Assembly: GCF_900626285.1 (NCBI RefSeq)
Contig: NZ_LR131147.1
Span: forward strand, 941,972 to 1,005,971
Length of the DNA: 64,000 nucleotides
Direction: 5' to 3'
DNA from: Intestinimonas massiliensis (ex Afouda et al. 2020)
GTDB lineage: Bacteria > Bacillota > Clostridia > Oscillospirales > Oscillospiraceae
Position numbers and translations under genes: made by a program. Below the pieces are notes generated by a model. The model was given only the letters and a program-made list of their open reading frames with translations. It did not search any database and was not told the origin of the DNA. This document shows positions 42,840-50,477 of this stretch, piece by piece (within the stretch, counting starts at the first letter, position 1; every line of letters starts with the position of its first letter).

Positions 42840-44307
42840 GGTGCGCTATGATGTGGTGGTGCTGGGTGGCGGACTGCTGGGCTGCTTTGCCGCCCGCCAT
42901 CTCACCTCCTACCGGCTGCGCTGCGCTCTGGTGGAGGCCCGGGAAGACGTGTGCACCGGCATTTCCCGGAGCAACAGCGCCATTGTCTATACCGGCTGCG
43001 ACAATAAGCCCGGAACCCTGAAAGCCCGGCTGTGCGCTCAGGCCAATCGGACCTTTGAGCAGCTGTGCGCCCAGCTGTCCGTCCCCTTTGCCCGCCGGGG
43101 CTCCCTGCTGGTGAGCTATGGACCCCGGGGGGACCAGGTGGTACGGCGCAAATATGAACAGGGGCAGGAAAACGGAGTGGAGGGCCTGTCCATCCTCACC
43201 GGAACCCAGGCGGCGGCCCTGGAGCCCGGACTGGCCCCGGGAATCACCTCCGCCCTCCTTGCCCCCGGTACCGGAGTGACCGACCCCTGGGCCCTGTGCT
43301 ATGCCGCCTATGAGAATGCCCGGGCCAACGGCTGCCAGGTCTATCTCAACGCCCCGGCAACTGGCCTGCGCCGGGAGGGGAACGACTGGGTGATCACCGC
43401 CGGAACCTATACCCTCCGGGCGGGGGCTGTGCTCAACTGCTGCGGCCTGGAGGCCCACCGCGTCCAGGAGCTGTGCGCCCCTCCCACCGTGCGGGTCATT
43501 CCCGACCGGGCGGACTATCTGGTTCTGGACCAGCCGGCGGGCCTCTATGTCCGCCATGTGATCTTTCAGGAGCCGGAGCAAAAGGGGAAGGGCCTGACCC
43601 TGATCCCCACCACCGACGGCAAGCTGCTCCTGGGTCCCTCGGAGCAGCCCGGCGGAGCGGGACCCCAACGGGCGGTCACGCCGGAGGGGCTGGATTTCCT
43701 CCGGCGCACGGCGGCCGGGGTGGTGCCCGGCCTGGATCTGGGTCAGGTGATCCGGGCCTTCGGGGCGGTCCGCCCCAATCCCTTTTCCGTCCGGCGGGAG
43801 GGAGCGGCCTGGGTGCCCGAGGACAAGGGCATCCACAGCTTCACCATCAGCACCCCCTGCCCCGGCCTCTGGTCCCTCATCGGCATCAAGACCCCTGGGC
43901 TCACCTGCGCCGACGCCCTGGGGGCCATGCTGGCCGGTGAGGCGGCGGCCTATGTGGGGAAAGACAGGCCCAACCCGGACTTTGATCCCTGCCGGCCTCT
44001 GCCGCTCCGGCCCCGGGATCTGGACAGCGCCGCCCGCCGGGCTCTGGTGCAGGCCCACCCCGCCTATGGTCGGGTGATCTGCCGCTGCGAGGACGTGACC
44101 GAGGGGGAGATCCTGGATGCCATCCGCCGGGGTGCGGTGACCCTGGACGGGGTCAAGCGCCGGGTGGGACCGGGGCTGGGTCGGTGCCAGGGCAGCTGGT
44201 GTACCGATCAGGTGCTGGACCTTCTGGCCCGGACGCTGGGGGTGTCCCCCGGGGAAATCACCCAAGACGGAGCGGACAGTTTCCTGCTGGGAGGTGAGAG
44301 AACGTGA
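42829..44307 (+). CDS. FAD-dependent oxidoreductase (GlpA/LhgO-like) with C-terminal BFD-like [2Fe-2S] domain
   Basis: This 492-residue protein starts with GTG inside the end of the MoeA fusion. The N-terminus has the FAD Rossmann motif VVLGGGLLGCFAARHL, and the body is DAO-like (SRSNSAIVYTGCD, GTGVTDPWALCYAAYE). From about residue 418 a BFD-like segment has CRCEDVTEGEI and CQGSWC, four cysteines for a [2Fe-2S] cluster. The layout matches the clostridial GlpA-like subunit that pairs with the following FAD protein. The substrate is unknown. Confidence 0.85.
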   Translation: MSTEVRYDVVVLGGGLLGCFAARHLTSYRLRCALVEAREDVCTGISRSNSAIVYTGCDNKPGTLKARLCAQANRTFEQLCAQLSVPFARRGSLLVSYGPRGDQVVRRKYEQGQENGVEGLSILTGTQAAALEPGLAPGITSALLAPGTGVTDPWALCYAAYENARANGCQVYLNAPATGLRREGNDWVITAGTYTLRAGAVLNCCGLEAHRVQELCAPPTVRVIPDRADYLVLDQPAGLYVRHVIFQEPEQKGKGLTLIPTTDGKLLLGPSEQPGGAGPQRAVTPEGLDFLRRTAAGVVPGLDLGQVIRAFGAVRPNPFSVRREGAAWVPEDKGIHSFTISTPCPGLWSLIGIKTPGLTCADALGAMLAGEAAAYVGKDRPNPDFDPCRPLPLRPRDLDSAARRALVQAHPAYGRVICRCEDVTEGEILDAIRRGAVTLDGVKRRVGPGLGRCQGSWCTDQVLDLLARTLGVSPGEITQDGADSFLLGGERT

Positions 44308-45218
44308 CCTGGGACGTACTGGTGGTGGGAGCCGGTGCAGCTGGGATGGCGGCCGCCCTTTCCGCCCAGGAGGCGGGTGCAGACTCCGTCCTCCTGGCGG
44401 ACCGGAGTACCCGGCTGGGCGGCGTGCTCCCCCAGTGCCTCCACACCGGCTTCGGCATGGGCATCTTCCGCCGGGAGCTGACCGGGGCGGACTATGCCGC
44501 CCGCTGGGCGGCCATGGTCAGGGCTGCCCCCATTGCGCTCCGCCTGGATACCACGGTCCTCTCCCTCAGCCCGGACCGCCGGGCCCTGCTCTCCGGGCGG
44601 TCCGGGGTGGAGGAGATCTCCTTCAAGGCCCTGGTGCTGGCCGCCGGGTGCCGGGAGATCCCCATCGGGGCCCTGGCCCTCCCCGGTACCCGGCCGGCGG
44701 GGATCTTTACTGCCGGCCAGGCCCAGCGGATGGTCAATCTCCAGGGCCTCTCCCTGGGCCGCAGGATCGTGATCCTGGGCAGCGGGGACGTGGGCCTGAT
44801 CATGGCCCGCCAGTTTGCCCTGACCGGCTGCACAGTGGAGACCGTGGTGGAGCGGCGGGATCACTGCGGCGGCCTGCCCAGAAATTATCATCAATGTATC
44901 GAGGCATACGGTATCCCCCTGCTTACACGGAGCACGGTCAGCTGTATCCACGGTGAAGGGCGCATCTGCGGGGTGACTATCCGGCAGCTGGACAGCGGCG
45001 CGGAATATTTTCAGCCCTGTGATACCCTGGTCACCGCCCTGGGCATGGTCCCCGAGCGGGAGCTGCTCCGCCCGCTGGGAGAGCAGCTGCCCCCCTGGGT
45101 GTTTCTCTGCGGCAACTGCCGGAGCATCCACCGGACAGTGGACACGGTGAGCCGCCAGGGGACGGCGGCCGGTCGGGAAGCCGCCGGATGGGCCCTGCAG
45201 TCCGGGGAAGCCGGTTGA
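44304..45218 (+). CDS. NAD(P)/FAD-dependent oxidoreductase, partner of the preceding GlpA-like protein
   Basis: This 304-residue protein starts with GTG overlapping the previous stop. It has two dinucleotide-binding loops: VVGAGAAGMAAALSAQEAG for FAD and IVILGSGDVGLIMARQF for NAD(P). It lacks the redox CxxC of thioredoxin reductases. In related clusters a third small CxxC protein (DUF1667) follows; none is seen here. The stop overlaps the -35 of the tupA promoter. Confidence 0.82.
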   Translation: MTWDVLVVGAGAAGMAAALSAQEAGADSVLLADRSTRLGGVLPQCLHTGFGMGIFRRELTGADYAARWAAMVRAAPIALRLDTTVLSLSPDRRALLSGRSGVEEISFKALVLAAGCREIPIGALALPGTRPAGIFTAGQAQRMVNLQGLSLGRRIVILGSGDVGLIMARQFALTGCTVETVVERRDHCGGLPRNYHQCIEAYGIPLLTRSTVSCIHGEGRICGVTIRQLDSGAEYFQPCDTLVTALGMVPERELLRPLGEQLPPWVFLCGNCRSIHRTVDTVSRQGTAAGREAAGWALQSGEAG

Positions 45219-45243
45219 CAAACCCCTGCCAGAAGATTAGTAT
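45215..45243 (+). promoter_or_regulatory. Promoter of the tupA operon
   Basis: TTGACA (45215-45220) overlaps the previous stop codon. A 17-base spacer and TAGTAT (45238-45243) follow. The transcript would carry an ~80-base leader. Confidence 0.75.
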
Positions 45244-45261
45244 TTAAAGTATAAAAGCAAT

Positions 45262-45298
45262 CCCTGGGACCGCGCCTTCCGGACCGGTCTGTCAGGGG
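45262..45298 (+). promoter_or_regulatory. Structured 5' leader of tupA
   Basis: CCCTG pairs with CAGGG (45293-45297), and the enclosed GGACCG pairs with CGGTCT with one wobble pair. The compact two-part hairpin sits between promoter and ribosome site. A metal- or cofactor-sensing leader is possible given the genes controlled, but the motif does not match the molybdenum-cofactor RNA consensus that I can recall. Confidence 0.35.
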
Positions 45299-45330
45299 CA
45301 TAAAATAACAGGAACGGAGAGGAAACCGCA

Positions 45331-46329
45331 ATGAAGAAACAGACTGCCGCCCTTTTGCTGTCTCTTTCCCTGCTTGCAGGATGTTTGGTCGGATGTGCAC
45401 CGCAGAATGCCGCTGTAAGCGCGTCTCCTGCGGCGGCCCCGGCGGAGGGCGTCGATCTGACGATCCTCTACGAAGCGGACGAGGATATGATCAACAACTA
45501 CTCCCTGCTGGCGGTCAATCCCGACGCCCCCTTTGCCGACGCCGACGGCAACCCGGTATCCGACGTGTACATCAATATGGAGGGGGCCGCCGCCCTCATC
45601 AACTGGATGCTCTCTGAGGAGGGCAAGGCAGCCATTGCGGACTACGGCTATGCCGACTACGGCGAGCACCTCTTCTATCTGACGGAGGACGGCCCCACGT
45701 CTGCCGCCGACATCCCCCAGGCCACGGATCAGACCAAGGTCATCCGCATGTCCACCACCACTTCGGTGAACGACTCCGGCCTGCTGGCCTATCTGCTGCC
45801 CCTGTTTGAGGATGCCTACGGCTACACCGTGGAGGTCACCTCTGCCGGCACCGGAAAGGCCATTGCCAACGCCCAGAACGGCAACGCCGATCTGCTGCTG
45901 GTCCACTCCAAGAGCCAGGAGGAGGCCTTTGTGGACGGCGGCTACTCCTATGTGCTGCCCGGCTTCGACAGTGAGCGGCTGACCTTTATGTACAACTACT
46001 TCGTCCTGTGCGGCCCCTCTGCCGACCCTGCCGGTGTAAAGGAGGCCGCCACTGTGAAGGACGCCTTTGCCGCCATTGCCGAAGGAAAGTATCCCTTCGT
46101 CTCCCGGGGAGACCAGTCCGGCACCCATACCAAGGAGATCTCCCTGTGGCCGGAGGACCTGGGCATCACGACGGATGCCGCCTCCGTGGAGGGCTATGCC
46201 GACTGGTACACCTACTCCAATGCGGGCATGGGGGTGTGCCTCACCATGGCGGAGGAGACGGGAGCCTACATCCTCTCGGACAAGGCCACCTTCCTCACCT
46301 TCCAGGCCAACAACGGCGCGATTGAGTAA
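45331..46329 (+). CDS. tupA: Tungstate ABC transporter substrate-binding lipoprotein, circularly permuted TupA-like
   Basis: This 332-residue protein starts at ATG 45331 after GGAGAGG. It has a lipoprotein signal (LSLSLLAGC, lipid Cys18). Residues 135-332 match the N-terminal and middle parts of TupA: RMSTTTSVNDSGLLAYLLP, AGTGKAIANAQNGNADLLLV, FVSRGDQSGTH, GMGVCLTMAEETGAYIL and ATFLTF. The protein ends there. The segment that normally follows in TupA (LVILxEGD...YGVxAVNP...WLxSxEGQ) is instead at residues 41-118 as VDLTILYEADEDMINNYSLL, AVNP, ALINWMLSEEGKAAIADY and HLFYL. The domain order is thus circularly permuted. The protein should still fold and bind tungstate. Followed by tupB and tupC. 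Confidence 0.88.
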   Translation: MKKQTAALLLSLSLLAGCLVGCAPQNAAVSASPAAAPAEGVDLTILYEADEDMINNYSLLAVNPDAPFADADGNPVSDVYINMEGAAALINWMLSEEGKAAIADYGYADYGEHLFYLTEDGPTSAADIPQATDQTKVIRMSTTTSVNDSGLLAYLLPLFEDAYGYTVEVTSAGTGKAIANAQNGNADLLLVHSKSQEEAFVDGGYSYVLPGFDSERLTFMYNYFVLCGPSADPAGVKEAATVKDAFAAIAEGKYPFVSRGDQSGTHTKEISLWPEDLGITTDAASVEGYADWYTYSNAGMGVCLTMAEETGAYILSDKATFLTFQANNGAIE

Positions 46330-46367
46330 TCGAGTAACAGATGCGGCCCGGCGGCTCCGGCCGCCGC

Positions 46368-46400
46368 AAAAAGGGCCTGCCCCGCGGCGGGCCTTTTTTA
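46368..46400 (+). terminator. Attenuating terminator between tupA and tupB
   Basis: AAAAAGGGCC pairs imperfectly with GGGCCTTTTTT, and a GC-rich hairpin lies just before it. It probably lowers expression of permease and ATPase relative to the binding protein, as is usual in ABC operons. Confidence 0.75.
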
Positions 46401-46419
46401 AAGGAAGGGGGGGCGTTTC

Positions 46420-47106
46420 ATAAAGACTGCCTTTGTCCAGGCTCTGGTCCTGATCGCCTCCGGAGACAGGCAGCTTGGGATCATTCTGGCCACCACTCTG
46501 CGCATGGCCCTGGCAAGCTCTGTCATCGCCCTGGCGGCAGGCGCCCCCCTGGGGGTGCTGCTGGGCAGCTATTCCGGCCGGGGCAAACGGGCCCTGGTAG
46601 TGGTCAACCGGACGCTGATGGGCCTTCCGCCGGTGGTGGTGGGCCTGGTGTGCTACATGCTCTTTTCCGGGGTCGGACCTCTGCGCCATCTGCGGCTGCT
46701 GTACACGGTGACAGGTATGGTCATCGCCCAGATCATTTTGCTGGTCCCCCTCATTGCCGGCAGCCTGGAGTCCCATGTGTCCACGGTGGCTCCCGATATC
46801 CGGGAGACCGCCCACGGCATGGGCCTGGGCCGGGGCCGCACCCTGCTGCTGCTCATCAACGAGAGCCAGTATCAGCTGGTCAGCGCCTATCTGCTGGGCC
46901 TGGGCCGGGCCTTTGCCGAGGTGGGAGCGGTGTCCATGGTGGGGGGCGCCATCGCCTTCAAGACCAACGTGATGACCACCGCCATCATGAACTACACCAA
47001 CATGGGGGACTTTACCACCGCCCTGGCCCTGGGGATCATCCTGCTGGCCATCTCCCTGCTGCTGAATGCCGGGGTGGCCCTGCTGTACTGGGGGCTGGAA
47101 CGATGA
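46420..47106 (+). CDS. tupB: Tungstate ABC transporter permease, apparent non-canonical ATA start
   Basis: This ~228-residue permease has five or more membrane helices and the EAA-type loop HGMGLGRGRTLLLLINES. Homology to TupB begins at KTAFVQALVLIASGD, upstream of the first ATG (46504), which would cut into the first helix. The frame is closed by a stop at 46399-46401, and no ATG, GTG or TTG lies between them. A strong GGAAGGGGGGG ends six bases before ATA AAG at 46420. The simplest readings are a rare ATA start, or an ATG changed by mutation or sequencing error. Its stop overlaps tupC as ATGA. Confidence 0.8.
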   Translation: MKTAFVQALVLIASGDRQLGIILATTLRMALASSVIALAAGAPLGVLLGSYSGRGKRALVVVNRTLMGLPPVVVGLVCYMLFSGVGPLRHLRLLYTVTGMVIAQIILLVPLIAGSLESHVSTVAPDIRETAHGMGLGRGRTLLLLINESQYQLVSAYLLGLGRAFAEVGAVSMVGGAIAFKTNVMTTAIMNYTNMGDFTTALALGIILLAISLLLNAGVALLYWGLER

Positions 47107-47753
47107 ACCTTCCCCCCATCACCAAGACCTACGGCGGCCGCAGGGTGCTGGATCTGCCCGCCCTGGAACTGGCGGACGGCACCATCCACGCCGTGATCGG
47201 CGCCAACGGCAGCGGCAAGTCCACCCTGGCCCGGATCCTGGCCGGCGTGGTAAAGCCGGATCAGGGCAGCTTTCCCTGGGTCGGACAGGCGGGATATATG
47301 CCCCAGCGGTCCTATTCCTTCCGGATGAGCGTGGTGCAAAACCTGCAGCTCACCGGTGCCGGGCGGGGCCGGGCCATGGCCCAGCTGGAGACGTTCGGCC
47401 TGGCCGGGCTGGCCCGGCAGAATGCCAAGGGCCTCTCCGGCGGGGAGACGGCCCGGCTGGCGCTGGCCAGGGTGCTGATGGAGGACCACCCCCTTCTCAT
47501 TCTGGATGAGCCCACCGCGGCCATGGATGTGGCCGCCGCCCTCCGGAGCGAGGAGATTCTGCTGGGGTATCAGGCCAGAACGGGGTGTACCGTGGTGCTG
47601 GTCACCCATTCCATGACCCAGGCCCGGCGGATGGCCGGACAGGTTCTCTTTCTCAAGGATGGGTGCCTGGCGGAGCAGGGGGAGACCGGACAGGTCCTCT
47701 CTCATCCCCAATGTGCTGACACACAGGCGTTTCTGGACTTCTACACTCTCTGA
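47103..47753 (+). CDS. tupC: Tungstate ABC transporter ATP-binding protein
   Basis: This 216-residue ATPase has Walker A VIGANGSGKSTLARIL, signature LSGGETARLALARVLM, Walker B LLILDEPTAAMD and switch His VLVTHSMTQA. It is shorter than most ABC ATPases, as is common for TupC. It forms the transporter with the TupB-like permease and TupA-like lipoprotein. A small hairpin (GCGCAGG...CCTGCGC) lies in the 81-base gap before the AOR gene. Confidence 0.92.
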   Translation: MNLPPITKTYGGRRVLDLPALELADGTIHAVIGANGSGKSTLARILAGVVKPDQGSFPWVGQAGYMPQRSYSFRMSVVQNLQLTGAGRGRAMAQLETFGLAGLARQNAKGLSGGETARLALARVLMEDHPLLILDEPTAAMDVAAALRSEEILLGYQARTGCTVVLVTHSMTQARRMAGQVLFLKDGCLAEQGETGQVLSHPQCADTQAFLDFYTL

Positions 47754-47834
47754 GCCAGGCCCGGAGATGGAATGAATTGTAATCAGGAATGAGAAGCGCA
47801 GGTATTGCAAGGCCTGCGCACGGGAGGCGAGACT

Positions 47835-49766
47835 ATGTCATCCAAATACGGCGGGTACATGGGAAAGGTGGTCCAGGTGGATCTGGCCACCGGCACGGTC
47901 AGTCCCTATCCCTGGTCCGACCGGGATCGGGAATTGTTCATCGGCGGTAAGATCATGGCCGCCAAAATTCTCAGTGACCATCTGACGGGCACGGAGGAGC
48001 CTTTTTCCGACCGGAACCTGCTGGTCATTGCCACCGGCCCTCTGACCGGCACCGGCGCTCCCAGCTCCAGCAGGTTCAATATCTCCACCCTGTCTCCTCA
48101 GACCGGCCTGCTGGCTTCCTCCAACTGCGGAGGCAATTTCGGCTATTATCTGAAGAAAGCCGGCTATGATGCCCTGATCCTCCGGGGACAGGCCAAGGAG
48201 CACACCTGGCTGGAGATCACCAACGACAAATTTGTCTTTCACAATGCGGATGAGCTGTGGGGCAAGAAAACGTCTGCGACCCAGCAGGCCCTCTCCGCCC
48301 TGCTGACCCAGCGGGGAGGTCCGGACAAAAGCGGAAAGCTGTGCATCGGACCGGCCGGCGAAAACCGGGTGCTCTATGCCTCCATTGTCAGCAACGAGCG
48401 TCTCTCCGGCCGCACCGGCATGGGCGCCATCATGGGCTGGATGAATCTGAAAGCCATTACAGTCACGGGCAACCATGTGGTGCGGGCCTATGATCCGGAA
48501 AACATGATGCGCTGGAACCGGAAATGGTTCCGCTATCTCCGCTCTCATCCGCTCACCAGCGAGCAGCTGCCCCGGATCGGCACCGCCGGTCTGGTCAGCC
48601 AGATGCAGATGCGGCGCATCCTTGCCACGGAGAACTTCCGCTACGGCCAGAATGAATCCTTTGAGAAGGTCAACGGCGAGCGGCTGGCCGAGGACTTCAA
48701 CCTGGTCAACAAGGGCTGTCTCACCTGTCCCATCCGGTGCGCCCGCACCGTGGCAGTGGACGGTCAGGAGGTAAAGGGCCCGGAGCTGGAGACCCTTGGG
48801 CTGCTGGGTGGCGGGATCCGCAACGACAACATGGAGCTGCTGCTGCGGTGGAACTATGAACTGGATGAATTGGGCATGGACTCCATCTCTGCCGCAGGCA
48901 CCCTGGCCTGGGCCATGGAGGCCAACGAAAAGGGGATCTGGAACTGCGGTCTGAACTTCGGGCAGGTGGACGGCATCTCCCAGCTGTGGGAGGATATTGC
49001 CCACCGCCGGGGGATCGGCGGCGAGCTGGCCGACGGCAGCAGACGCCTGTCGGAAAAATACGGCGGCAAAGAGTTTGCCATCCAATCCAAGGGGCTGGAG
49101 CTGTCCGCCTACGAACCCCGCCACGCAGTGGGAATGGGCCTGGGCTATGCGGTGTCCAACCGGGGCGGCTGCCACCTCAACGGCGGGTATCTGGTGATTC
49201 TGGAAGGACTGGGGCTGAACATTGACGCCCAGACCCCCAAGGCCAAGGCGGATCTCACCGTCATGTTCCAGAATCTGATGGAGATGATCTCCGCCACCGG
49301 GCAGTGCCTGTTCACCTCCTACGCCTTCTTCCCCGCCCCCCTGCTGTCCAGGCCCAATGCCTGGTATACCCGGGCGGCCAACAAGCTGCTCCCCCATACG
49401 GGCATGGCCATCCGTCTGCTCAACTGGTTTCCCCGGGCGGTACATATGCACCTGTCTCCCGTATTCCACCACACCCGGGGGTTCCAGTATGCCACCGGCA
49501 TGCCCATGACCTTCGGCGACTATATGAACGTAGGCAGCCGGGGCTACACCCTGGAGCGCAGCGTAAACTGCCGGTTCGGCGTCTCCGCCAAGGACGATAC
49601 CCTTCCCAAGCGCCTGACGGACGAGCCCCAGCAGCCCAACGACCCCAGGAGCCGGGTGCCCCTGAAAAAAATGACCCCGGTTTATTACGCCGCCCGGGGG
49701 TGGGATTCCAACGGGGTCCCGACCCTCCGAACCTTGAAGAAACTGGGTCTGAAGGGGGATGACTGA
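47835..49766 (+). CDS. aor: Tungsten-containing aldehyde:ferredoxin oxidoreductase
   Basis: This 643-residue AOR starts at ATG 47835 after GGGAGG. The [4Fe-4S] ligands are C295-x2-C298-x3-C302 (CLTCPIRC) and C491 (ISATGQCLF). N-terminal pterin-binding segments include ELFIGGKIMAAKIL and IATGPLTGTGAPSSSRFNI. The AVSNRGGCHLNGG region replaces the usual RGGxH motif. AORs reversibly oxidise aldehydes to acids with ferredoxin. It is placed with a tungstate transporter, MoaD, ferredoxin and alcohol dehydrogenase, so it likely runs acid to aldehyde or detoxifies aldehydes. Confidence 0.95.
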   Translation: MSSKYGGYMGKVVQVDLATGTVSPYPWSDRDRELFIGGKIMAAKILSDHLTGTEEPFSDRNLLVIATGPLTGTGAPSSSRFNISTLSPQTGLLASSNCGGNFGYYLKKAGYDALILRGQAKEHTWLEITNDKFVFHNADELWGKKTSATQQALSALLTQRGGPDKSGKLCIGPAGENRVLYASIVSNERLSGRTGMGAIMGWMNLKAITVTGNHVVRAYDPENMMRWNRKWFRYLRSHPLTSEQLPRIGTAGLVSQMQMRRILATENFRYGQNESFEKVNGERLAEDFNLVNKGCLTCPIRCARTVAVDGQEVKGPELETLGLLGGGIRNDNMELLLRWNYELDELGMDSISAAGTLAWAMEANEKGIWNCGLNFGQVDGISQLWEDIAHRRGIGGELADGSRRLSEKYGGKEFAIQSKGLELSAYEPRHAVGMGLGYAVSNRGGCHLNGGYLVILEGLGLNIDAQTPKAKADLTVMFQNLMEMISATGQCLFTSYAFFPAPLLSRPNAWYTRAANKLLPHTGMAIRLLNWFPRAVHMHLSPVFHHTRGFQYATGMPMTFGDYMNVGSRGYTLERSVNCRFGVSAKDDTLPKRLTDEPQQPNDPRSRVPLKKMTPVYYAARGWDSNGVPTLRTLKKLGLKGDD

Positions 49767-49767
49767 T

Positions 49768-50019
49768 ATGGTGAGTGTCAAGCTGTTCGGCGCGCTGCGC
49801 CTGCGGTCCGGTTTGAAAGAGTATCAGCTGGAGGCCCGGAACCTGACCGAACTTTTTTCCCAGCTGGCAGAGCTGTCCGCCCATACGGGGATGGAGCAGG
49901 TCACGGTCCGGGAGCTGCGCTCCTGTATCATCTCAATCAATGGCAAACAGTGCGGGCCGCGCCATGCCCTCCGGGATGGGGATGCCGTCGTGCTGCTCAC
50001 CCCGGCCAGCGGCGGCTGA
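49768..50019 (+). CDS. MoaD/ThiS-family sulfur carrier
   Basis: This 83-residue ubiquitin-like protein ends in the required Gly-Gly (TPASGG). The second ATG (49768) is preferred because GGGGG is 9 bases away; the first (49759) overlaps the AOR end and nearly touches that site. It supplies the dithiolene sulfurs for pyranopterin. The partner E1 is probably the ThiF-like protein at 38875-39549. Genes for this protein are commonly adjacent to aor. Confidence 0.88.
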   Translation: MVSVKLFGALRLRSGLKEYQLEARNLTELFSQLAELSAHTGMEQVTVRELRSCIISINGKQCGPRHALRDGDAVVLLTPASGG

Positions 50020-50035
50020 GAGGAGGTTTCGAGCA

Positions 50036-50446
50036 ATGTCCTATCGGATTACGGATAAATGCAAAGGCTGTACCCTTTGCAGCAAGAATTGTCCTGTCAT
50101 GGCCATTACGGGCCAGGTAAAGCAGCTGCACACCATTGATCCGGACCGCTGTGTCAGCTGCGGCTTGTGCGGAAAGCTGTGCGCCTTCGGTGCCATTGTG
50201 GATGACCGGGGCGTGCCGGCGGTAAAGGTCCCCAAGGACCAGTGGAAGAAGCCGGAGATCGACCCGGCCCTGTGTGCCGCCTGCTCTGTCTGTGTGGAAA
50301 ACTGCCCCAAAGAGTGCCTGTCCATTTCCGATCCCCGGTACCATGGAGACATTACCATGGTCGCCCTGCTCCGCACGCCGGAGGACTGTATCGGCTGCGG
50401 GATCTGCGCCGACCGGTGTCCGGTAGGGGCCATTACGCTGATCTGA
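50036..50446 (+). CDS. Ferredoxin with four [4Fe-4S] binding motifs
   Basis: This 136-residue protein starts at ATG 50036 after GAGAGGAGG. Four CxxCxxCxxxC motifs are present: CKGCTLCSKNC, CVSCGLCGKLC, CAACSVCVENC and CIGCGICADRC. It is therefore a polyferredoxin-like subunit and probably the electron partner of the AOR (AorB-like). Confidence 0.93.
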   Translation: MSYRITDKCKGCTLCSKNCPVMAITGQVKQLHTIDPDRCVSCGLCGKLCAFGAIVDDRGVPAVKVPKDQWKKPEIDPALCAACSVCVENCPKECLSISDPRYHGDITMVALLRTPEDCIGCGICADRCPVGAITLI

Positions 50447-50477
50447 CAAAGTATATTCAGGAAAGGAGCGTCACGTT

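Noticed and set aside
45262..45298. Molybdenum-cofactor (Moco) riboswitch
   Set aside because: Too short, and the conserved Moco core segments are not present; kept only as an unnamed structured leader.
45331..46329. Fusion or truncation artefact of tupA
   Set aside because: Every expected TupA segment is present once in one frame with a normal lipoprotein signal, so permutation explains it better than gene breakage.
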